The position numbers and the translations under genes were made by a program. DNA of 63,633 nt, from contig CAUJJW010000234.1 of assembly GCA_963205105.1 (NCBI GenBank), positions 1 through 63,633 of the forward strand, in the 5' to 3' direction. Under the pieces are notes generated by a model. That model had not been told where the DNA came from. It made no database searches and worked only from the letters and a program-made list of their open reading frames with translations. The number at the start of each line of letters is the position of its first letter. The first letter of the stretch is position 1. Shown piece by piece: positions 1-9,397 of this stretch. The DNA is from Verrucomicrobiota bacterium (GTDB lineage: Bacteria > Verrucomicrobiota > Verrucomicrobiia > Limisphaerales > CAIMTB01).

Positions 1-75
1 GGACGGAGGATTAAGATTAAGAGAGGAGCCGAGGTTCATGGAGAGCGGCGTTGGCGCAGGCGCCATGCTCACGGA

Positions 76-158
76 CCATGAACCCGGGATTCCGGGGGGC
101 GAGACGCCCCCCTCTACGGCAGGCGGGACGCCCGCCGCTCCTGAGGGAAGTTTCATGG
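76..158 (-). repeat. Dispersed two-hairpin element, copy 1
   Basis: About 83 bp, inverted relative to the copies at 46604 and 60011. Its ends carry a near-inverted CCATGAACC / GTTTCATGG pair. Inside are two hairpins: GGGGGGCG-AGA-CGCCCCCC (94-112) and GGCGGG-ACG-CCCGCC (122-136), separated by a short CTCTACGGCA spacer. The element runs into the 3' end of the HlyD-like gene, whose stop codon lies at 153-155. It looks like a REP/MITE-type non-autonomous element; no transposase is visible in the window. Confidence 0.8.
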
Positions 159-1175
159 AGTGTCGGCCCACCGGACATCGACGGGTTGGCCGGGTCGGAG
201 GGCGGGATTGGGTGGGCCGTCGAAGGTGGCTTTGACCCGGAACACCAATTTTTGGCGGCTTTCGCGGCTGAAGATCACCGGTGGGGTGAACTCGGCCTGG
301 GTGGATACCGAACGGATGGTTCCAGGAAGCGGGGAAGGCAGGCCATCGAGGTGAATGCGGATGGAAGCGCCGGGTGTGGCGCGCGGGAGTTCGGCTTGAG
401 GGACGTAGAAGCGGACCTCGACGTTGCCGGGGGGAAGCAACGAGACCACGGGCATTCCAAGCGGCACGAACTCGCCGGGTTCGAACAGCGTGTCGTGAAC
501 CTGGGCGTCGATGCTGGCGGTCTGGGTCTTTTGTTCGACGCTCCAGCGGGTGCGGCGGACGATGGCTTCGGCGCCAATGACGTCCTGTTCCGCCGCTCGG
601 ACCTCGTCGTCGCGGGCACCAAGGCGGGCTGTTTCCAGTTCAGCTTCCAAAGCCGCGACGAGGGCGTGGTCGGCATCGCGGCGGCTTCGGGCCTGGTCGA
701 GTTCAGCGGTTGAGAGTGCCTCCTGGCGTTGCAGTTGTTCGCGGCGGACGAAATCGAGGTCGGCGAGGTCCCGGGTGGCCCGGGCCTGGGCGAGGCGGGC
801 GGAGAGTGCGGCGATTTCGGAAGGGCGCCGGCCTTTGCGGAGATTATCGAGGCGGGCCCGGCTTTGGGCGAGGCGCGCTTCGGCTTCCGCGAGTGCGGCC
901 TGTTCCGCGGCGGATTCCAGAGTGAACAGGGGTGTTCCCTTCGCCACGGAGTTTCCACGCTGAACCGGACGTTCCAGGAGGATGCCGGCGATGGGTGCGG
1001 CGACGTGGAGGTAATCGGCCTCGATATAGCCCTGGAACGAGGCAGTGGTTGGGCGTGAGCAGCCGGAGGTCAGAGCCAGGAGCAGACCGGCCAGGACGAG
1101 GATGGGATGGGCGGTCCGCAGCCGGCCGGGAGACAAAGGTCTGGACCGGCAACCTTCGGGAGACAACGCGTCCAC
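153..1175 (-). CDS. HlyD-family periplasmic adaptor lipoprotein
   Basis: This is a 340-residue membrane fusion protein, the periplasmic adaptor of an ABC or RND efflux or secretion pump. A hydrophobic N-terminus ends in a lipobox-like LTSGC near residue 39, so it is probably lipid-anchored. A biotinyl-lipoyl half-motif (AAPIAGILLERPVQRGNSV) follows, then a long Ala/Arg/Glu-rich coiled-coil hairpin at about residues 75-200 with repeated LAQARA-type heptads. A second lipoyl half and a beta-barrel (FEPGEFVPLGMPVVSLL) come next. The start is a GTG at 1175 with no clear ribosome site; in-frame TTG codons just downstream are possible alternatives. The pump partner would lie left of the window. A dispersed repeat overlaps the 3' end. 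Confidence 0.82.
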   Translation of the reverse strand: MDALSPEGCRSRPLSPGRLRTAHPILVLAGLLLALTSGCSRPTTASFQGYIEADYLHVAAPIAGILLERPVQRGNSVAKGTPLFTLESAAEQAALAEAEARLAQSRARLDNLRKGRRPSEIAALSARLAQARATRDLADLDFVRREQLQRQEALSTAELDQARSRRDADHALVAALEAELETARLGARDDEVRAAEQDVIGAEAIVRRTRWSVEQKTQTASIDAQVHDTLFEPGEFVPLGMPVVSLLPPGNVEVRFYVPQAELPRATPGASIRIHLDGLPSPLPGTIRSVSTQAEFTPPVIFSRESRQKLVFRVKATFDGPPNPALRPGQPVDVRWADTP

Positions 1176-1259
1176 GCGCTGGTTATCCCGTGGTCCGTCG
1201 GTGCGGTCCAGAACGGAACCGCGAATGGAGCGCTGCGGGCGTGAGGCTCTGGCGTGGCG

Positions 1260-2408
1260 CTATCCCTTCGTGGATTCGGGGGCGGCGGCGGGGGCGGCGA
1301 TGGGCACGCCGGCGCGTTTGGCGAGGATGGCGTCGACGATCTTCTTCGCGAGATCGGGCTTTTCCATCAGCGTCTTGCGGGCGGCTTCGCGACCTTGCCC
1401 GATGAGTTCGCCGGCGAACTGGAGCCAGGCGCCCTTCTTGTCGATGACACTGTTGTCGACGCCGGTGTCGAGGATGCTGCCTTCCTTGTCGATGCCGTGA
1501 TTGAACAGGATGTCGAACTCGGCTTCGGAGAAGGGCGGGGCGACCTTGTTTTTGACGACCTTGACCTTCACGTGATTGCCGACGGCGTTGCCGGCGGCGT
1601 CCTTGAGGGTGTCCTTGCGGCGGATGTCGATGCGCACGCTGGCGTAGAACTTGAGGGCCTTGCCGCCGGGGGTGGTTTCGGGACTGCCGAACATGACGCC
1701 GACCTTTTCACGGATCTGATTGGTGAAGAGGCAGGTGGTTTTGGCCTTGCTGAGGATGGCGGTGAGTTTGCGCAGGGCCTGGGACATGAGGCGCGCCTGC
1801 ATGCCCATGGTGGCCATGCCCATTTCGCCTTCGAGTTCGGCCTTGGGCACCAGGGCGGCGACGGAATCGATGACGATCACGTCGAGGGCGTTGGAGCGGG
1901 CGAGGGTTTCGCAGATGGTGAGGGCTTCCTCGCCGGAGTCGGGTTGCGAGACGAGGAGGTCGTCGAGGTTGACGCCGAGTTTGCGGGCGTACTTCGGGTC
2001 GAGGGCGTGTTCGGCGTCGATGAAGGCGGCCAGACCGCCGGTGCGCTGGGCATTGGCGATGATGTGAAGCATCAAGGTCGTTTTACCGGAGGATTCCGGG
2101 CCGTAGATTTCGACCACGCGACCGCGGGGGACGCCGCCGACGCCGAGGGCGATGTCGAGGCCGAGCGAACCGGTGGGGATGACTTCAATCTTGTGGGAGG
2201 CGGCCACTTCACCGAGGCGCATGATGGCGCCGTCGCCGTACTGCTTGGTGATGGAGGAGATGGCGGCGTCCAGTTCGCGTTGCCGGGCGGGAGTCAGCGA
2301 ACGCACGGGTTCGGCGATGACCTTGGCCTCGGCTTTGGCCTCGATCTTGGCTTCCGGCTTGGGTTCGGACTTCGGTTCAGCGGACTTGGATTCGGATTTG
2401 GGTGGCAT
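1260..2408 (-). CDS. recA: RecA recombinase
   Basis: RecA is the ATP-dependent strand-exchange protein of homologous recombination and the co-protease of the SOS response. The Walker A motif GPESSGKT is at residues 103-110. Other hallmarks are the [16 protein letters not shown] segment, the L2 loop [14 protein letters not shown] and [13 protein letters not shown]. The protein has 382 residues, against about 350 for E. coli RecA. The excess is an N-terminal tail of roughly 37 residues built from Lys/Glu/Pro/Ala ([15 protein letters not shown]). The tail is in frame with a single ATG at 2408; the first family-like residues begin near residue 41. The C-terminus is Ala/Pro-rich. I see no LexA-like box upstream by eye. 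Confidence 0.98.
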   Translation of the reverse strand: MPPKSESKSAEPKSEPKPEAKIEAKAEAKVIAEPVRSLTPARQRELDAAISSITKQYGDGAIMRLGEVAASHKIEVIPTGSLGLDIALGVGGVPRGRVVEIYGPESSGKTTLMLHIIANAQRTGGLAAFIDAEHALDPKYARKLGVNLDDLLVSQPDSGEEALTICETLARSNALDVIVIDSVAALVPKAELEGEMGMATMGMQARLMSQALRKLTAILSKAKTTCLFTNQIREKVGVMFGSPETTPGGKALKFYASVRIDIRRKDTLKDAAGNAVGNHVKVKVVKNKVAPPFSEAEFDILFNHGIDKEGSILDTGVDNSVIDKKGAWLQFAGELIGQGREAARKTLMEKPDLAKKIVDAILAKRAGVPIAAPAAAPESTKG

Positions 2409-2600
2409 GGACGGACGACGTGGGGGCCTCTCTTAGCCCGAAGAGGGGCGGGCGTAAAGCGGCGGTAGTTCACAAATGACAATTGGAGGAGTCAGGCGTG
2501 GATGCCATGGCTCCGAGGGGAGAACGCGGGATGGGAGTGGAATCTTACAAGAAAAGAAGCCGTGAGTTTCGCGCGCAGGCGCCGGGGATGGTCAGGACGC

Positions 2601-3074
2601 TCAAGCCCCGGCCGGGCTCACGGCCGGAAAGAGTTCCAGCATCTTGCGGGTGCGGAATTGGAAGATCGTTTCGACATCAGGTCGGACGAAAAACCGTTCG
2701 ACGAGTGCGCGGAACGGTCCGCCGGGGGCGCGGTATTGGATGACGTCGCTGCAAAGGGTTCCTCCGTCCTTTTCCTCGAAGCGATGCTCGTGGTGCCAAA
2801 GGTTGTAGGGGCCTCGACGCTGTTCATCCACAAAGCGATAGGGAGGGTCCCAGGCGGAGATCTCGCTTTGCCAGCGAACGGGGATGCCGTGGATTTTGAG
2901 CCGGTACTCAATGCGGAGCCCGACCTTCATTTCCAATGGGCCCGGCGACAGGACTTCGAAATGCAGCCACGGCGGCGTCAGGATCTCCAGGTTGTGGGCG
3001 TCGGCGAAGAACGGGAAAACCTTGGATCGCGGTTGGGGCAGCCAAAGTTCGGTTTCCAGTCTCGACACATTCAC
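2601..3074 (-). CDS. SRPBCC-family ligand-binding protein
   Basis: A 157-residue START/polyketide-cyclase-like (SRPBCC) helix-grip protein. It opens with a typical strand (ETELWLPQPRSKVFPFFADAHNLEILTPPW), continues with GLRIEYRLKIHGIPVRWQSEI and DPPYRFVDEQRRGPYNLWHHEHRF, and ends with a long C-terminal helix (VERFFVRPDVETIFQFRTRKML). Members bind hydrophobic ligands in a central cavity; the ligand here cannot be inferred. It has no signal peptide and is probably cytoplasmic. It lies between recA and the large CotH gene on the same strand, about 190 bases downstream of recA's start, so a shared transcript is unlikely. Confidence 0.75.
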   Translation of the reverse strand: MNVSRLETELWLPQPRSKVFPFFADAHNLEILTPPWLHFEVLSPGPLEMKVGLRIEYRLKIHGIPVRWQSEISAWDPPYRFVDEQRRGPYNLWHHEHRFEEKDGGTLCSDVIQYRAPGGPFRALVERFFVRPDVETIFQFRTRKMLELFPAVSPAGA

Positions 3075-3136
3075 GGCCGCTATCTGCCCCGGAAACGCCG
3101 CCGCGCAATGGGCAACGTTTACCGGTCAGGTGCTGG

Positions 3137-6100
3137 TCAGGGAATGCGCAGCCGCAACCAGAAGGCGTTTGGGGTGCGGGTGGCGAGTTGGAACACCCAG
3201 GTGCCTTCGGCGGGGATGACGCCGGTGCGGAGTTCCTGCCAATGCGCCGGCCCGCTGGCGTCGGTGCCTTCCAGCACGATGGCCTGCCCGGCCCGGCCTG
3301 AAACCAGACAGGCGATCCGCCCCTGGCCCGAAGGCAGGACCACCAGCCGTCCCGCCGCGTCCGCCACCGTCGGATCGGTTCGGTTGCGGTACTCGTCCCG
3401 ATTGGAGAGCGGGTCGGCGTCGGGGTTGCCGTCCGCCCCGTGTTGGCCCAGGGCGGAAGTGGGGTGGAGCCCATGCAGCGTTTCCCAGAAATCCGGAAGG
3501 CCATCCAGATCGGTGTCGGCTTCGCCGGGTGTGGGCGAGGTAGCCGCCCATTGGGCACCATCCCCGGCAAAGGACGAGGTACTTCTCCGGGACAGGGATT
3601 GTCCGGCGGCAAAACCGGTGGCGGACCATGGCGGGACTGGAGCCAGGTCCAGACTCTCGGCGCCGACGGGCAGGGCCTGCGTGTTACCGAAGCCGTCCGC
3701 GGTGGACGGCGGCAGGAGGCGGAGCGTGGTCTGGCTGGGGTTCAGTTCGCCCCGCCACGGACCGGCGATGGGGATGTCGGGGTTCATGGCGTAACGGGTG
3801 CGAAACGCAGCGAGAGCAAACGGTTCCAGAGTGGGATCGAAGCCCACGAGAACCAAGCGGGCGCCGGGTTCCAGGACTTGCCCGGTGGGGAAGGCCTCGG
3901 CGCAATGCAAATGGACGGTGCCTTGGATCTGCCAGGCCGACGAGGGATCGAAGGGAAGGGACAGGGGCACCGATGCGGACGAGAGGTTGAGGATCTCGAT
4001 GAAAGCGTCGTTGACGCCCAGGGCGGCGCCTGTCGACGAGCGGGCCAGGGCGATTTCGGTGAACACCAGGGGACCGATGGGAGACTCGGAGTTGAGGGAG
4101 CCGGGGGAAGGTCGCGACTGCGCGAAGAAATGCTCCTGACCGGTGCTGGTGGTCCAGCGGCCGAAGGAGGTGTTCGGCGGCGAGGCGCCGAAGGTGAAAC
4201 CGTGCATCCAACCGGTGAGATTTCCGGCGGTGTCGGCGGACAGCAGCCAGACGCCGTCGCCCTCGGCGCTGAAGGCGAACCCGTCGGGGCCGGCGACGTC
4301 AAAAACGGAGGCAGGGATGACCAAGAAACCTTGGGGTGGAACGGTCCAGCCGTTGGGGATTCGAGCGCGTTTGGGGCGATTGAGGGAGTCGGTCAACCAC
4401 CAGCCGCCGATGTCGGCTGCGCGCGGCTCAGGGTTATAGACTTCGACCCAGTCCGCGCTGCTGTTGGCGGAGGCGGCCAGGACTTCGGTGACCCGGACGG
4501 CGGGTGGGGGTGGGCCTGGCGGGGGGTCGGCAAGGCCTGGGGAACCACCGGGGAACGTGCTGGGCCGCCAGCGGGCTGGGTCGCCGAGTTGAGAGGCCGG
4601 GGTGGTTTCATCGGCGAGGACCAACGAGAAACCCAGGCCGTCGGTGGTGGGAAAGCGTTCTGCCGGGTAGGTGAAGTCGAGGATGATTTCGCCGCTGGGA
4701 CCGATGAGGGTGAGGCGTTCTCCTTCATTGGCGAGATTGCCTTCGAACGGGCCGGCGACCCCTTGGGGTTCGGGGTGGCGGAGGGAGAAGTCGGTGGGAT
4801 GGGCGGCGAGAATGAGGCGTTGTCCTGGGGCGAGGCGTTGGACGGGTTGGGTGGCGGTGAAGGCGAAGCTGATGCCTCGGACGAACTGGCAACCGACGAG
4901 ATCGAGTTCGCGTTCGCCGGCGTTCATCAGTTCCAGAAACTGGAGGTTGGGTTCGGTTTCGGAGGTCCCGGACGCGGTTTCCTCGGGGTGATAATGGATT
5001 TCGGTGACGAGCAGGGGCAGCGGTTGGACGAGGAACGTGGCGATGACCGGAGCGGACCAGGTGGAGGACGAAGGCGGTCCGCGCTGGATGCGTCCCAGGT
5101 CGCGAACGCGGGCGGTGACGCGGGTGTTGGTGGTGATGGGGATGGGGCCCGAGTAGCGGAAGGCGATGGGCGCGCTGGTGCCGGCGACGGGTCGAGGGTC
5201 GGTGCCGTCGAGGGTGTAGAAAATGGCGGCGTTGGAGGGATTGGAGATCGAGGTGGGCAGATCGATGGAGAGCAGGAAACCGGGTTCGATCCGGGCGTCG
5301 CCCGAGGAGAAGCGCGGGGGTTGGGTGAACTGGCTGTCGATCCAGGCGAGGCGGTTGGAGATCCAGGTCTTCATGATGCGGATCTCGTTGGGATAATTGA
5401 GGCGGGGCGCGGTGGCGGGCCATCGCCGGTTCTCCCTCGGCTGGGCGGTTCGGATTTCGTTCGTCATGGCATCGATGACGCGGAACATGTTGTCGCGGGA
5501 GAACACGGTCTTGCGGTACTCGGTCCAGCGATCGATCCAGAGCTGCCAGGCGTCGCGATCGCCGAGCACGCGATTCCACCATGGGCCGGCGAAGAGGCCA
5601 CCGCCGGAGTCCCAAATGCGGGGGTTGTCGTCACGACCGTCCCCCTTGCTTTCCCAGGCGCGGTCGTAATCCCAGCGCGGGCCGTAGGTGAGTTTGCCGT
5701 TCCGCGGTTTGTAGAAGTAGGTGCTGAGCCGGATGGCATCGACCTGGCCGCTGAGCAGTTCGAGCAGGTGAAAGTCGACCCAGTTGGTGAGGTTGAGGTA
5801 GCCGCGGTAGCCGCGGACCGGGTCACGAAAGTTGGGGCTGGTGGTACGCAGGGAGGCGTCGAGATCCCGGAAGAACTGGGTGAGGTAGGTGAGTTGCCGG
5901 GCGCGCTGGGGCGACTTCATTTCGCGTTCCTTTGGCTCGACGAACGCGGACAGCGCCCCGCCGGCGTTGATCCCGGTGTCGCCCGGGTCGAGGCGATCGG
6001 TTTTGAACAGGTAACTGCCGGTGACTTCGGGAGGCTCCAAGTCCTCGGGCGCCGCCTTGGGGATGTCGATGCGGCTTTTGGAGATTCCGGGTTTTTCCAT

Positions 6101-7732
6101 GAGCACGTAGAGGCCGAACCAGTCGTTGGATCGGATGGAACCGCCCTTGTTGAGGTAGACCTCGACGAAGCGGGTGCGGGGTGCCGGGAAGTCCATCTGA
6201 CGGCTCAACTCCATGGTGAAGGGATTGTGGATGAGGGCGGCGTCGAATTCGTTGGGGGCGTAGAGGACCCATTCCGATTCCTCGGGCATGCCGAGGACGG
6301 GCAGGTCCTTGTCCTGGTTGAATTCGTCCCACCACTCGATGCCGAAGTTGGATTGGGGTTGGCCACCGGTGCTGGAGCCGCGGGTTTTGGCGCCCCCGCG
6401 GGTGGTGAGGGTGGGTTGATCCAGGAGGGTGGTGCGTCCGTTGCGGGGCTCGAACAGACTGAAATGAACGGGTGTGTTCGCGGAGCCGCTCACGTTGACA
6501 GCCCTCAGCGTGGTCATGACCACGATGGGGAGCGTCGAGGTGAGGGAAGCGAGCTGGGCGGGGTCGTTGGTGAGCCGAAGGAATGTCTCGCTCGCGGGTG
6601 CGCCGGGCAGGAGTCCGTTTTGGTAGGCGCGGGCGCGGACCTGGGTGGTGTTGGTGATCGGGATGGGCCCCGAGTACGTGAGCAGCCGGGTGTTGGTTTC
6701 GCCGGGGAAGGAGCCGTCGAGGGTGAATCGGATGACGGCGTTGGGGGCTGGGGTGGCGAGGGCGAGCAGGAAGGGTTGGAGGAACGGTCCGCTGGGTTTG
6801 GAAAAACGGACATCCGGAGCGAAACCATCGCCGCGGCTGGCATTGGCGGCTCGCGGGGTGGGGCGGCTCAGGTAACCCACCAACTCCGGCGATCCCTGCA
6901 CCCGTCCATAACTGACATCGCGGCGTTGGGGCGGATACGCCGGAGCAAACGCGGAGATCACCTCGCCGTCGGGCGCGATCAGGGCGAGGTACTCACCCTC
7001 GGGGCTGAGGCGAAAATTGGTGTGGAAACCGGCGAGGGAATTCGAGCGGTTGCGACAGGCCCGTGGGGGCAGGTTGGTCTTGTTCTTCTGCGAAGCGAAA
7101 ACGACCAGATACGACTCCGCCTCCAGGGTGTAGGCGGGAAACCGCCATTTGTCCGGCACGGTCGCGTCGTCGGTGAGGAACCAGCCTTCCAGGGAAATCG
7201 GGGTGGAACCGGCGTTGTGGATTTCGATCCAATCGGAGCGATCGCAGTCGTCGTCGTAGAGGGCGACGTCGTTGTCCGCCATGAACTCGCTGAGCATGAC
7301 CTGGCGACGGGCCAGGGCGGGATCGAGGGTGATGGACCAGGAAGTGGCGTTGAAGACTTTCGCGGCATCCGAGGCATCGGCGATGCCGTGCGAGGTGGCC
7401 CAGGTGAAGACCACGTTGCCTGGGGCGAGGGATTCGAATCCGAAGAGGTACTGGCCCGGGCTGGATTCGGTCGCGTCGAGAGCCGGGGTACCGTTGGCGA
7501 GCAAGTCGGCGGGATCGACGCCAGTGACGGAGCGATCGAAGAGCACCTCCACCTGGGTGAGAGCGCCGACAGTGGAGCCGGCTTCGGGATCGAGGGTCAG
7601 AATTCGGGGAACGCCCGGGATGGCTTCCGTGGTGGGCGTGAGTTCAGGCGGGTCCTCGGTTCCGGCGAAGCCGGCCAGGTGAAGGCCGACGACGAGGAAG
7701 GCGGCGAGAAGGCCGGTCCGCAGGGGATTCAT
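3137..7732 (-). CDS. Secreted CotH-domain protein with lamin-tail domains
   Basis: 1531 residues with a signal peptide (about 1-23, cleaved near GFAGTE). In order: a SwmB/Big-like domain (about 40-140); lamin-tail domain 1 (about 145-265, VMLSEFMADND); a chitobiase/hexosaminidase C-terminal-like beta domain (about 315-390, AVIRFTLDGSFPG); a CotH module (about 430-800) with the kinase-like GPRWDYDRAWES motif near residue 688; a second chitobiase-like beta domain (about 810-895, IFYTLDGTDPRP); three more lamin-tail domains (about 905-1340); and a thrombospondin-type-3 calcium motif (DTDLDGLPDFWE) near 1430. CotH modules phosphorylate spore-coat proteins in Bacillus; in Verrucomicrobiota such proteins are secreted and of unknown substrate. 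The start is the ATG at 7732, directly before the signal peptide. Confidence 0.85.
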   Translation of the reverse strand: MNPLRTGLLAAFLVVGLHLAGFAGTEDPPELTPTTEAIPGVPRILTLDPEAGSTVGALTQVEVLFDRSVTGVDPADLLANGTPALDATESSPGQYLFGFESLAPGNVVFTWATSHGIADASDAAKVFNATSWSITLDPALARRQVMLSEFMADNDVALYDDDCDRSDWIEIHNAGSTPISLEGWFLTDDATVPDKWRFPAYTLEAESYLVVFASQKNKTNLPPRACRNRSNSLAGFHTNFRLSPEGEYLALIAPDGEVISAFAPAYPPQRRDVSYGRVQGSPELVGYLSRPTPRAANASRGDGFAPDVRFSKPSGPFLQPFLLALATPAPNAVIRFTLDGSFPGETNTRLLTYSGPIPITNTTQVRARAYQNGLLPGAPASETFLRLTNDPAQLASLTSTLPIVVMTTLRAVNVSGSANTPVHFSLFEPRNGRTTLLDQPTLTTRGGAKTRGSSTGGQPQSNFGIEWWDEFNQDKDLPVLGMPEESEWVLYAPNEFDAALIHNPFTMELSRQMDFPAPRTRFVEVYLNKGGSIRSNDWFGLYVLMEKPGISKSRIDIPKAAPEDLEPPEVTGSYLFKTDRLDPGDTGINAGGALSAFVEPKEREMKSPQRARQLTYLTQFFRDLDASLRTTSPNFRDPVRGYRGYLNLTNWVDFHLLELLSGQVDAIRLSTYFYKPRNGKLTYGPRWDYDRAWESKGDGRDDNPRIWDSGGGLFAGPWWNRVLGDRDAWQLWIDRWTEYRKTVFSRDNMFRVIDAMTNEIRTAQPRENRRWPATAPRLNYPNEIRIMKTWISNRLAWIDSQFTQPPRFSSGDARIEPGFLLSIDLPTSISNPSNAAIFYTLDGTDPRPVAGTSAPIAFRYSGPIPITTNTRVTARVRDLGRIQRGPPSSSTWSAPVIATFLVQPLPLLVTEIHYHPEETASGTSETEPNLQFLELMNAGERELDLVGCQFVRGISFAFTATQPVQRLAPGQRLILAAHPTDFSLRHPEPQGVAGPFEGNLANEGERLTLIGPSGEIILDFTYPAERFPTTDGLGFSLVLADETTPASQLGDPARWRPSTFPGGSPGLADPPPGPPPPAVRVTEVLAASANSSADWVEVYNPEPRAADIGGWWLTDSLNRPKRARIPNGWTVPPQGFLVIPASVFDVAGPDGFAFSAEGDGVWLLSADTAGNLTGWMHGFTFGASPPNTSFGRWTTSTGQEHFFAQSRPSPGSLNSESPIGPLVFTEIALARSSTGAALGVNDAFIEILNLSSASVPLSLPFDPSSAWQIQGTVHLHCAEAFPTGQVLEPGARLVLVGFDPTLEPFALAAFRTRYAMNPDIPIAGPWRGELNPSQTTLRLLPPSTADGFGNTQALPVGAESLDLAPVPPWSATGFAAGQSLSRRSTSSFAGDGAQWAATSPTPGEADTDLDGLPDFWETLHGLHPTSALGQHGADGNPDADPLSNRDEYRNRTDPTVADAAGRLVVLPSGQGRIACLVSGRAGQAIVLEGTDASGPAHWQELRTGVIPAEGTWVFQLATRTPNAFWLRLRIP

Positions 7733-8006
7733 GGGGGGGTGAGGGAGCGATGAGAGTCACCTTGTGGAGGGGTTTTTGCCAAGCGGCGGGAATGTGGCCT
7801 GCTTGACGGGTGCAAAAGAATTACCGAGATGGTGATTGCTCTTCGGGGGTATCCTGCCAGCGTGACGGGGCTTGTCCGGCAGCTTGTCGCTTCCACGGTC
7901 TGGTAAATCTTCAGGTGAACCTCGTTCAGTGATGATTCGAAACCCGCTTGGTCGGGAACAGTGTGGCAGAGGGAAAAGATGATCCCGGGTTGGCGAAACT
8001 AGTTCG

Positions 8007-8369
8007 ATGAACAACAAACTGTACGTAGGGAATCTGTCTTTCAGCACCACCGAGAACGACCTGCATGATGCCTTCGCGGCGCATGGCAAAGTGATCGAAG
8101 CCAATCTGATGGTGGAACGCGAGAGCGGCCGTCCGCGTGGTTTCGGGTTCGTGACCATGAGCAGCGAAGAAGAGGCCCAGAAGGCCATTTCGGCTTTGAA
8201 CGGCGCGGCACTCGGCGGTCGTCCGCTGACGGTGAACGTTGCCAAGCCCCGTGAAGACCGGTCGTCCGGTGGCGGCGGCGGTGGTGGTGGTGGCCGCGGC
8301 TACGGCGGCGGCGGCGGCGGTGGTGGTTACGGCGGCGGCGGCGGTGGTGGCGGCCGGAGCCGTTACTAG
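8007..8369 (+). CDS. Glycine-rich RRM RNA-binding protein
   Basis: A 120-residue single-stranded-RNA-binding protein of the cold-shock-associated type. One RRM covers residues 3-80, with RNP2 LYVGNL at 5-10 and RNP1 RGFGFVTM at 44-51. Residues 87-120 are almost pure glycine with a few Arg/Tyr (RGYGG), like cyanobacterial Rbp and plant GRP proteins. The tail is encoded by GGC/GGT/GGA runs at about 8268-8355 and could change length by slippage. No Shine-Dalgarno is visible before the ATG. The gene lies 143 bases upstream of infA on the same strand, which suggests a translation or cold-adaptation role (inference). Confidence 0.93.
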   Translation: MNNKLYVGNLSFSTTENDLHDAFAAHGKVIEANLMVERESGRPRGFGFVTMSSEEEAQKAISALNGAALGGRPLTVNVAKPREDRSSGGGGGGGGGRGYGGGGGGGGYGGGGGGGGRSRY

Positions 8370-8389
8370 TCTCCGCGGTTGGTTTTCAT

Positions 8390-8419
8390 GCGGGGCCCGA
8401 GCCTAAAAGCGGGCTCCGC
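8390..8419 (+). terminator. Hairpin after the RRM gene
   Basis: GCGGGGCCCG (8390-8399) pairs with CGGGCTCCGC (8410-8419) with one mismatch, loop of 10. Only a weak T stretch (GATTT) follows. It may be an attenuating terminator between the RRM gene and infA. Confidence 0.4.
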
Positions 8420-8512
8420 GATTTCGTGGAAGGTCTTCGTGCCACGCCAGCCACGGAAAACTTCGGGATGCCCTGACCTCCGGGGAAGGGTTTGGCCGCT
8501 TCGCTCGTAGTT

Positions 8513-8725
8513 ATGGATGATCACATTGAAGTGGAGGGAAAGATCACGGCAGTCCTTCCGGGCACGATGTTTCGGGTGCAACTGGACAACGATCACGAGG
8601 TTCTGGCGGTCATTTCCGGCAAGATGCGGAAGCGCTGGATTCGGCTCTCAGCCGGCGACCGAGTGAAGATGGAAATGTCCCCTTACGACCTGAACAAGGC
8701 GCGGATTGTCTGGCGGTTGCGGTAG
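8513..8725 (+). CDS. infA: Translation initiation factor IF-1
   Basis: IF-1 binds the 30S A site during initiation. The single OB-fold is complete: [20 protein letters not shown], then [18 protein letters not shown], then [21 protein letters not shown]. The ATG at 8513 gives 70 residues, close to the 72 of E. coli IF-1. A TTG at 8492 would add seven residues (MAASLVV) and sits next to a GGGGAAGGG, but that spacing is too short and the extra residues are not family-like. A strong intrinsic terminator follows 43 bases after the stop. Confidence 0.96.
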   Translation: MDDHIEVEGKITAVLPGTMFRVQLDNDHEVLAVISGKMRKRWIRLSAGDRVKMEMSPYDLNKARIVWRLR

Positions 8726-8768
8726 CCGGCAGGGTGACTGACGAACATTCCCGGTGTCCGAGATTGTG

Positions 8769-8800
8769 GCCTGTCCTCAATGAGGATCAGGCTTTTTTCG
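8769..8800 (+). terminator. Intrinsic terminator of infA
   Basis: GCCTG and CCTC arms (8769-8778) pair with GAGG and CAGGC (8782-8792), with small internal mismatches and a 3-base AAT loop. TTTTTT follows at 8793-8798, then a second T run after CG. It lies between convergent genes infA and the unknown gene at 8814. Confidence 0.85.
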
Positions 8801-8813
8801 TTTTTCAGGGGCG

Positions 8814-9221
8814 CTACGGGTTGTCGCGGTCGAGGGCGTCCTGAATGGCCTGGTTCAAGGGATCGGCTTCAGCCGGGGTCGCGGTGCTGGAGGTTTGCCC
8901 GCGATCGATGACGGGTTTGCCGGGGAGTCCTTGGAGGACCTCAATGACTTCGGCGGCGGCCGAGAAGATGAACTGTTCCCGCCGGAGGTCCTGGGGCAGT
9001 TGATGGAAGAGGTACAAGGGGAGCCATCGGCCGGTCTTTCCCAGAATGAAGTCTTCGACGGTGGCGCGGAGGTCCTCGGGATCAATCGCCTTCTGCATCA
9101 CCACATAAGGGCCATGGCCACCCGGATCTCGCAGGGCCGGTGCGTCAGGCCACGTATGCAGACTGAGCAGGCGGACGCTTTGGAAATCGTTGCTGAGATT
9201 GTGGACGTTCTCGGAACTCAT
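8814..9221 (-). CDS. Uncharacterised small protein
   Basis: I do not recognise this 135-residue protein. It has no signal peptide or membrane segment. The body (VVMQKAIDPEDLRATVEDFILGK) is predicted mainly helical, with hydrophobic patches (WLPLYLFHQLP, FIFSAAAEVIEVLQGL) and an acidic C-terminus. The start is set at the internal ATG 9221; an ATG at 9368 would add 49 low-complexity residues and would run toward the start of the divergent giant gene. The frame is open and unbroken, but coding status rests on composition only. Confidence 0.55.
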   Translation of the reverse strand: MSSENVHNLSNDFQSVRLLSLHTWPDAPALRDPGGHGPYVVMQKAIDPEDLRATVEDFILGKTGRWLPLYLFHQLPQDLRREQFIFSAAAEVIEVLQGLPGKPVIDRGQTSSTATPAEADPLNQAIQDALDRDNP

Positions 9222-9397
9222 GGGCGAGGGCAGGTGGGAGTTGCTGACGGGGCATGAAAGCACCAGTGGGATGCGGGGTTCAACCCTGTCGGGGCCAATC
9301 GTCACCGAGCGGTCGTTTGACACGTATCCACCATGACCGCAACGTGGCCCATCCTTCGGAAAGTCCAACCCGCGACCTCAACCCGTCCACCGTCTTC

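Noticed and set aside
1254..2468. Long open frame on the plus strand across recA
   Set aside because: It is the reverse complement of an unambiguous recA; GC-rich genes give long antisense frames.
3440..7753. 1437-codon plus-strand frame opposite the CotH gene
   Set aside because: Glycine/glutamate-rich low-complexity translation with no domain; the minus strand has clear CotH and lamin-tail motifs.
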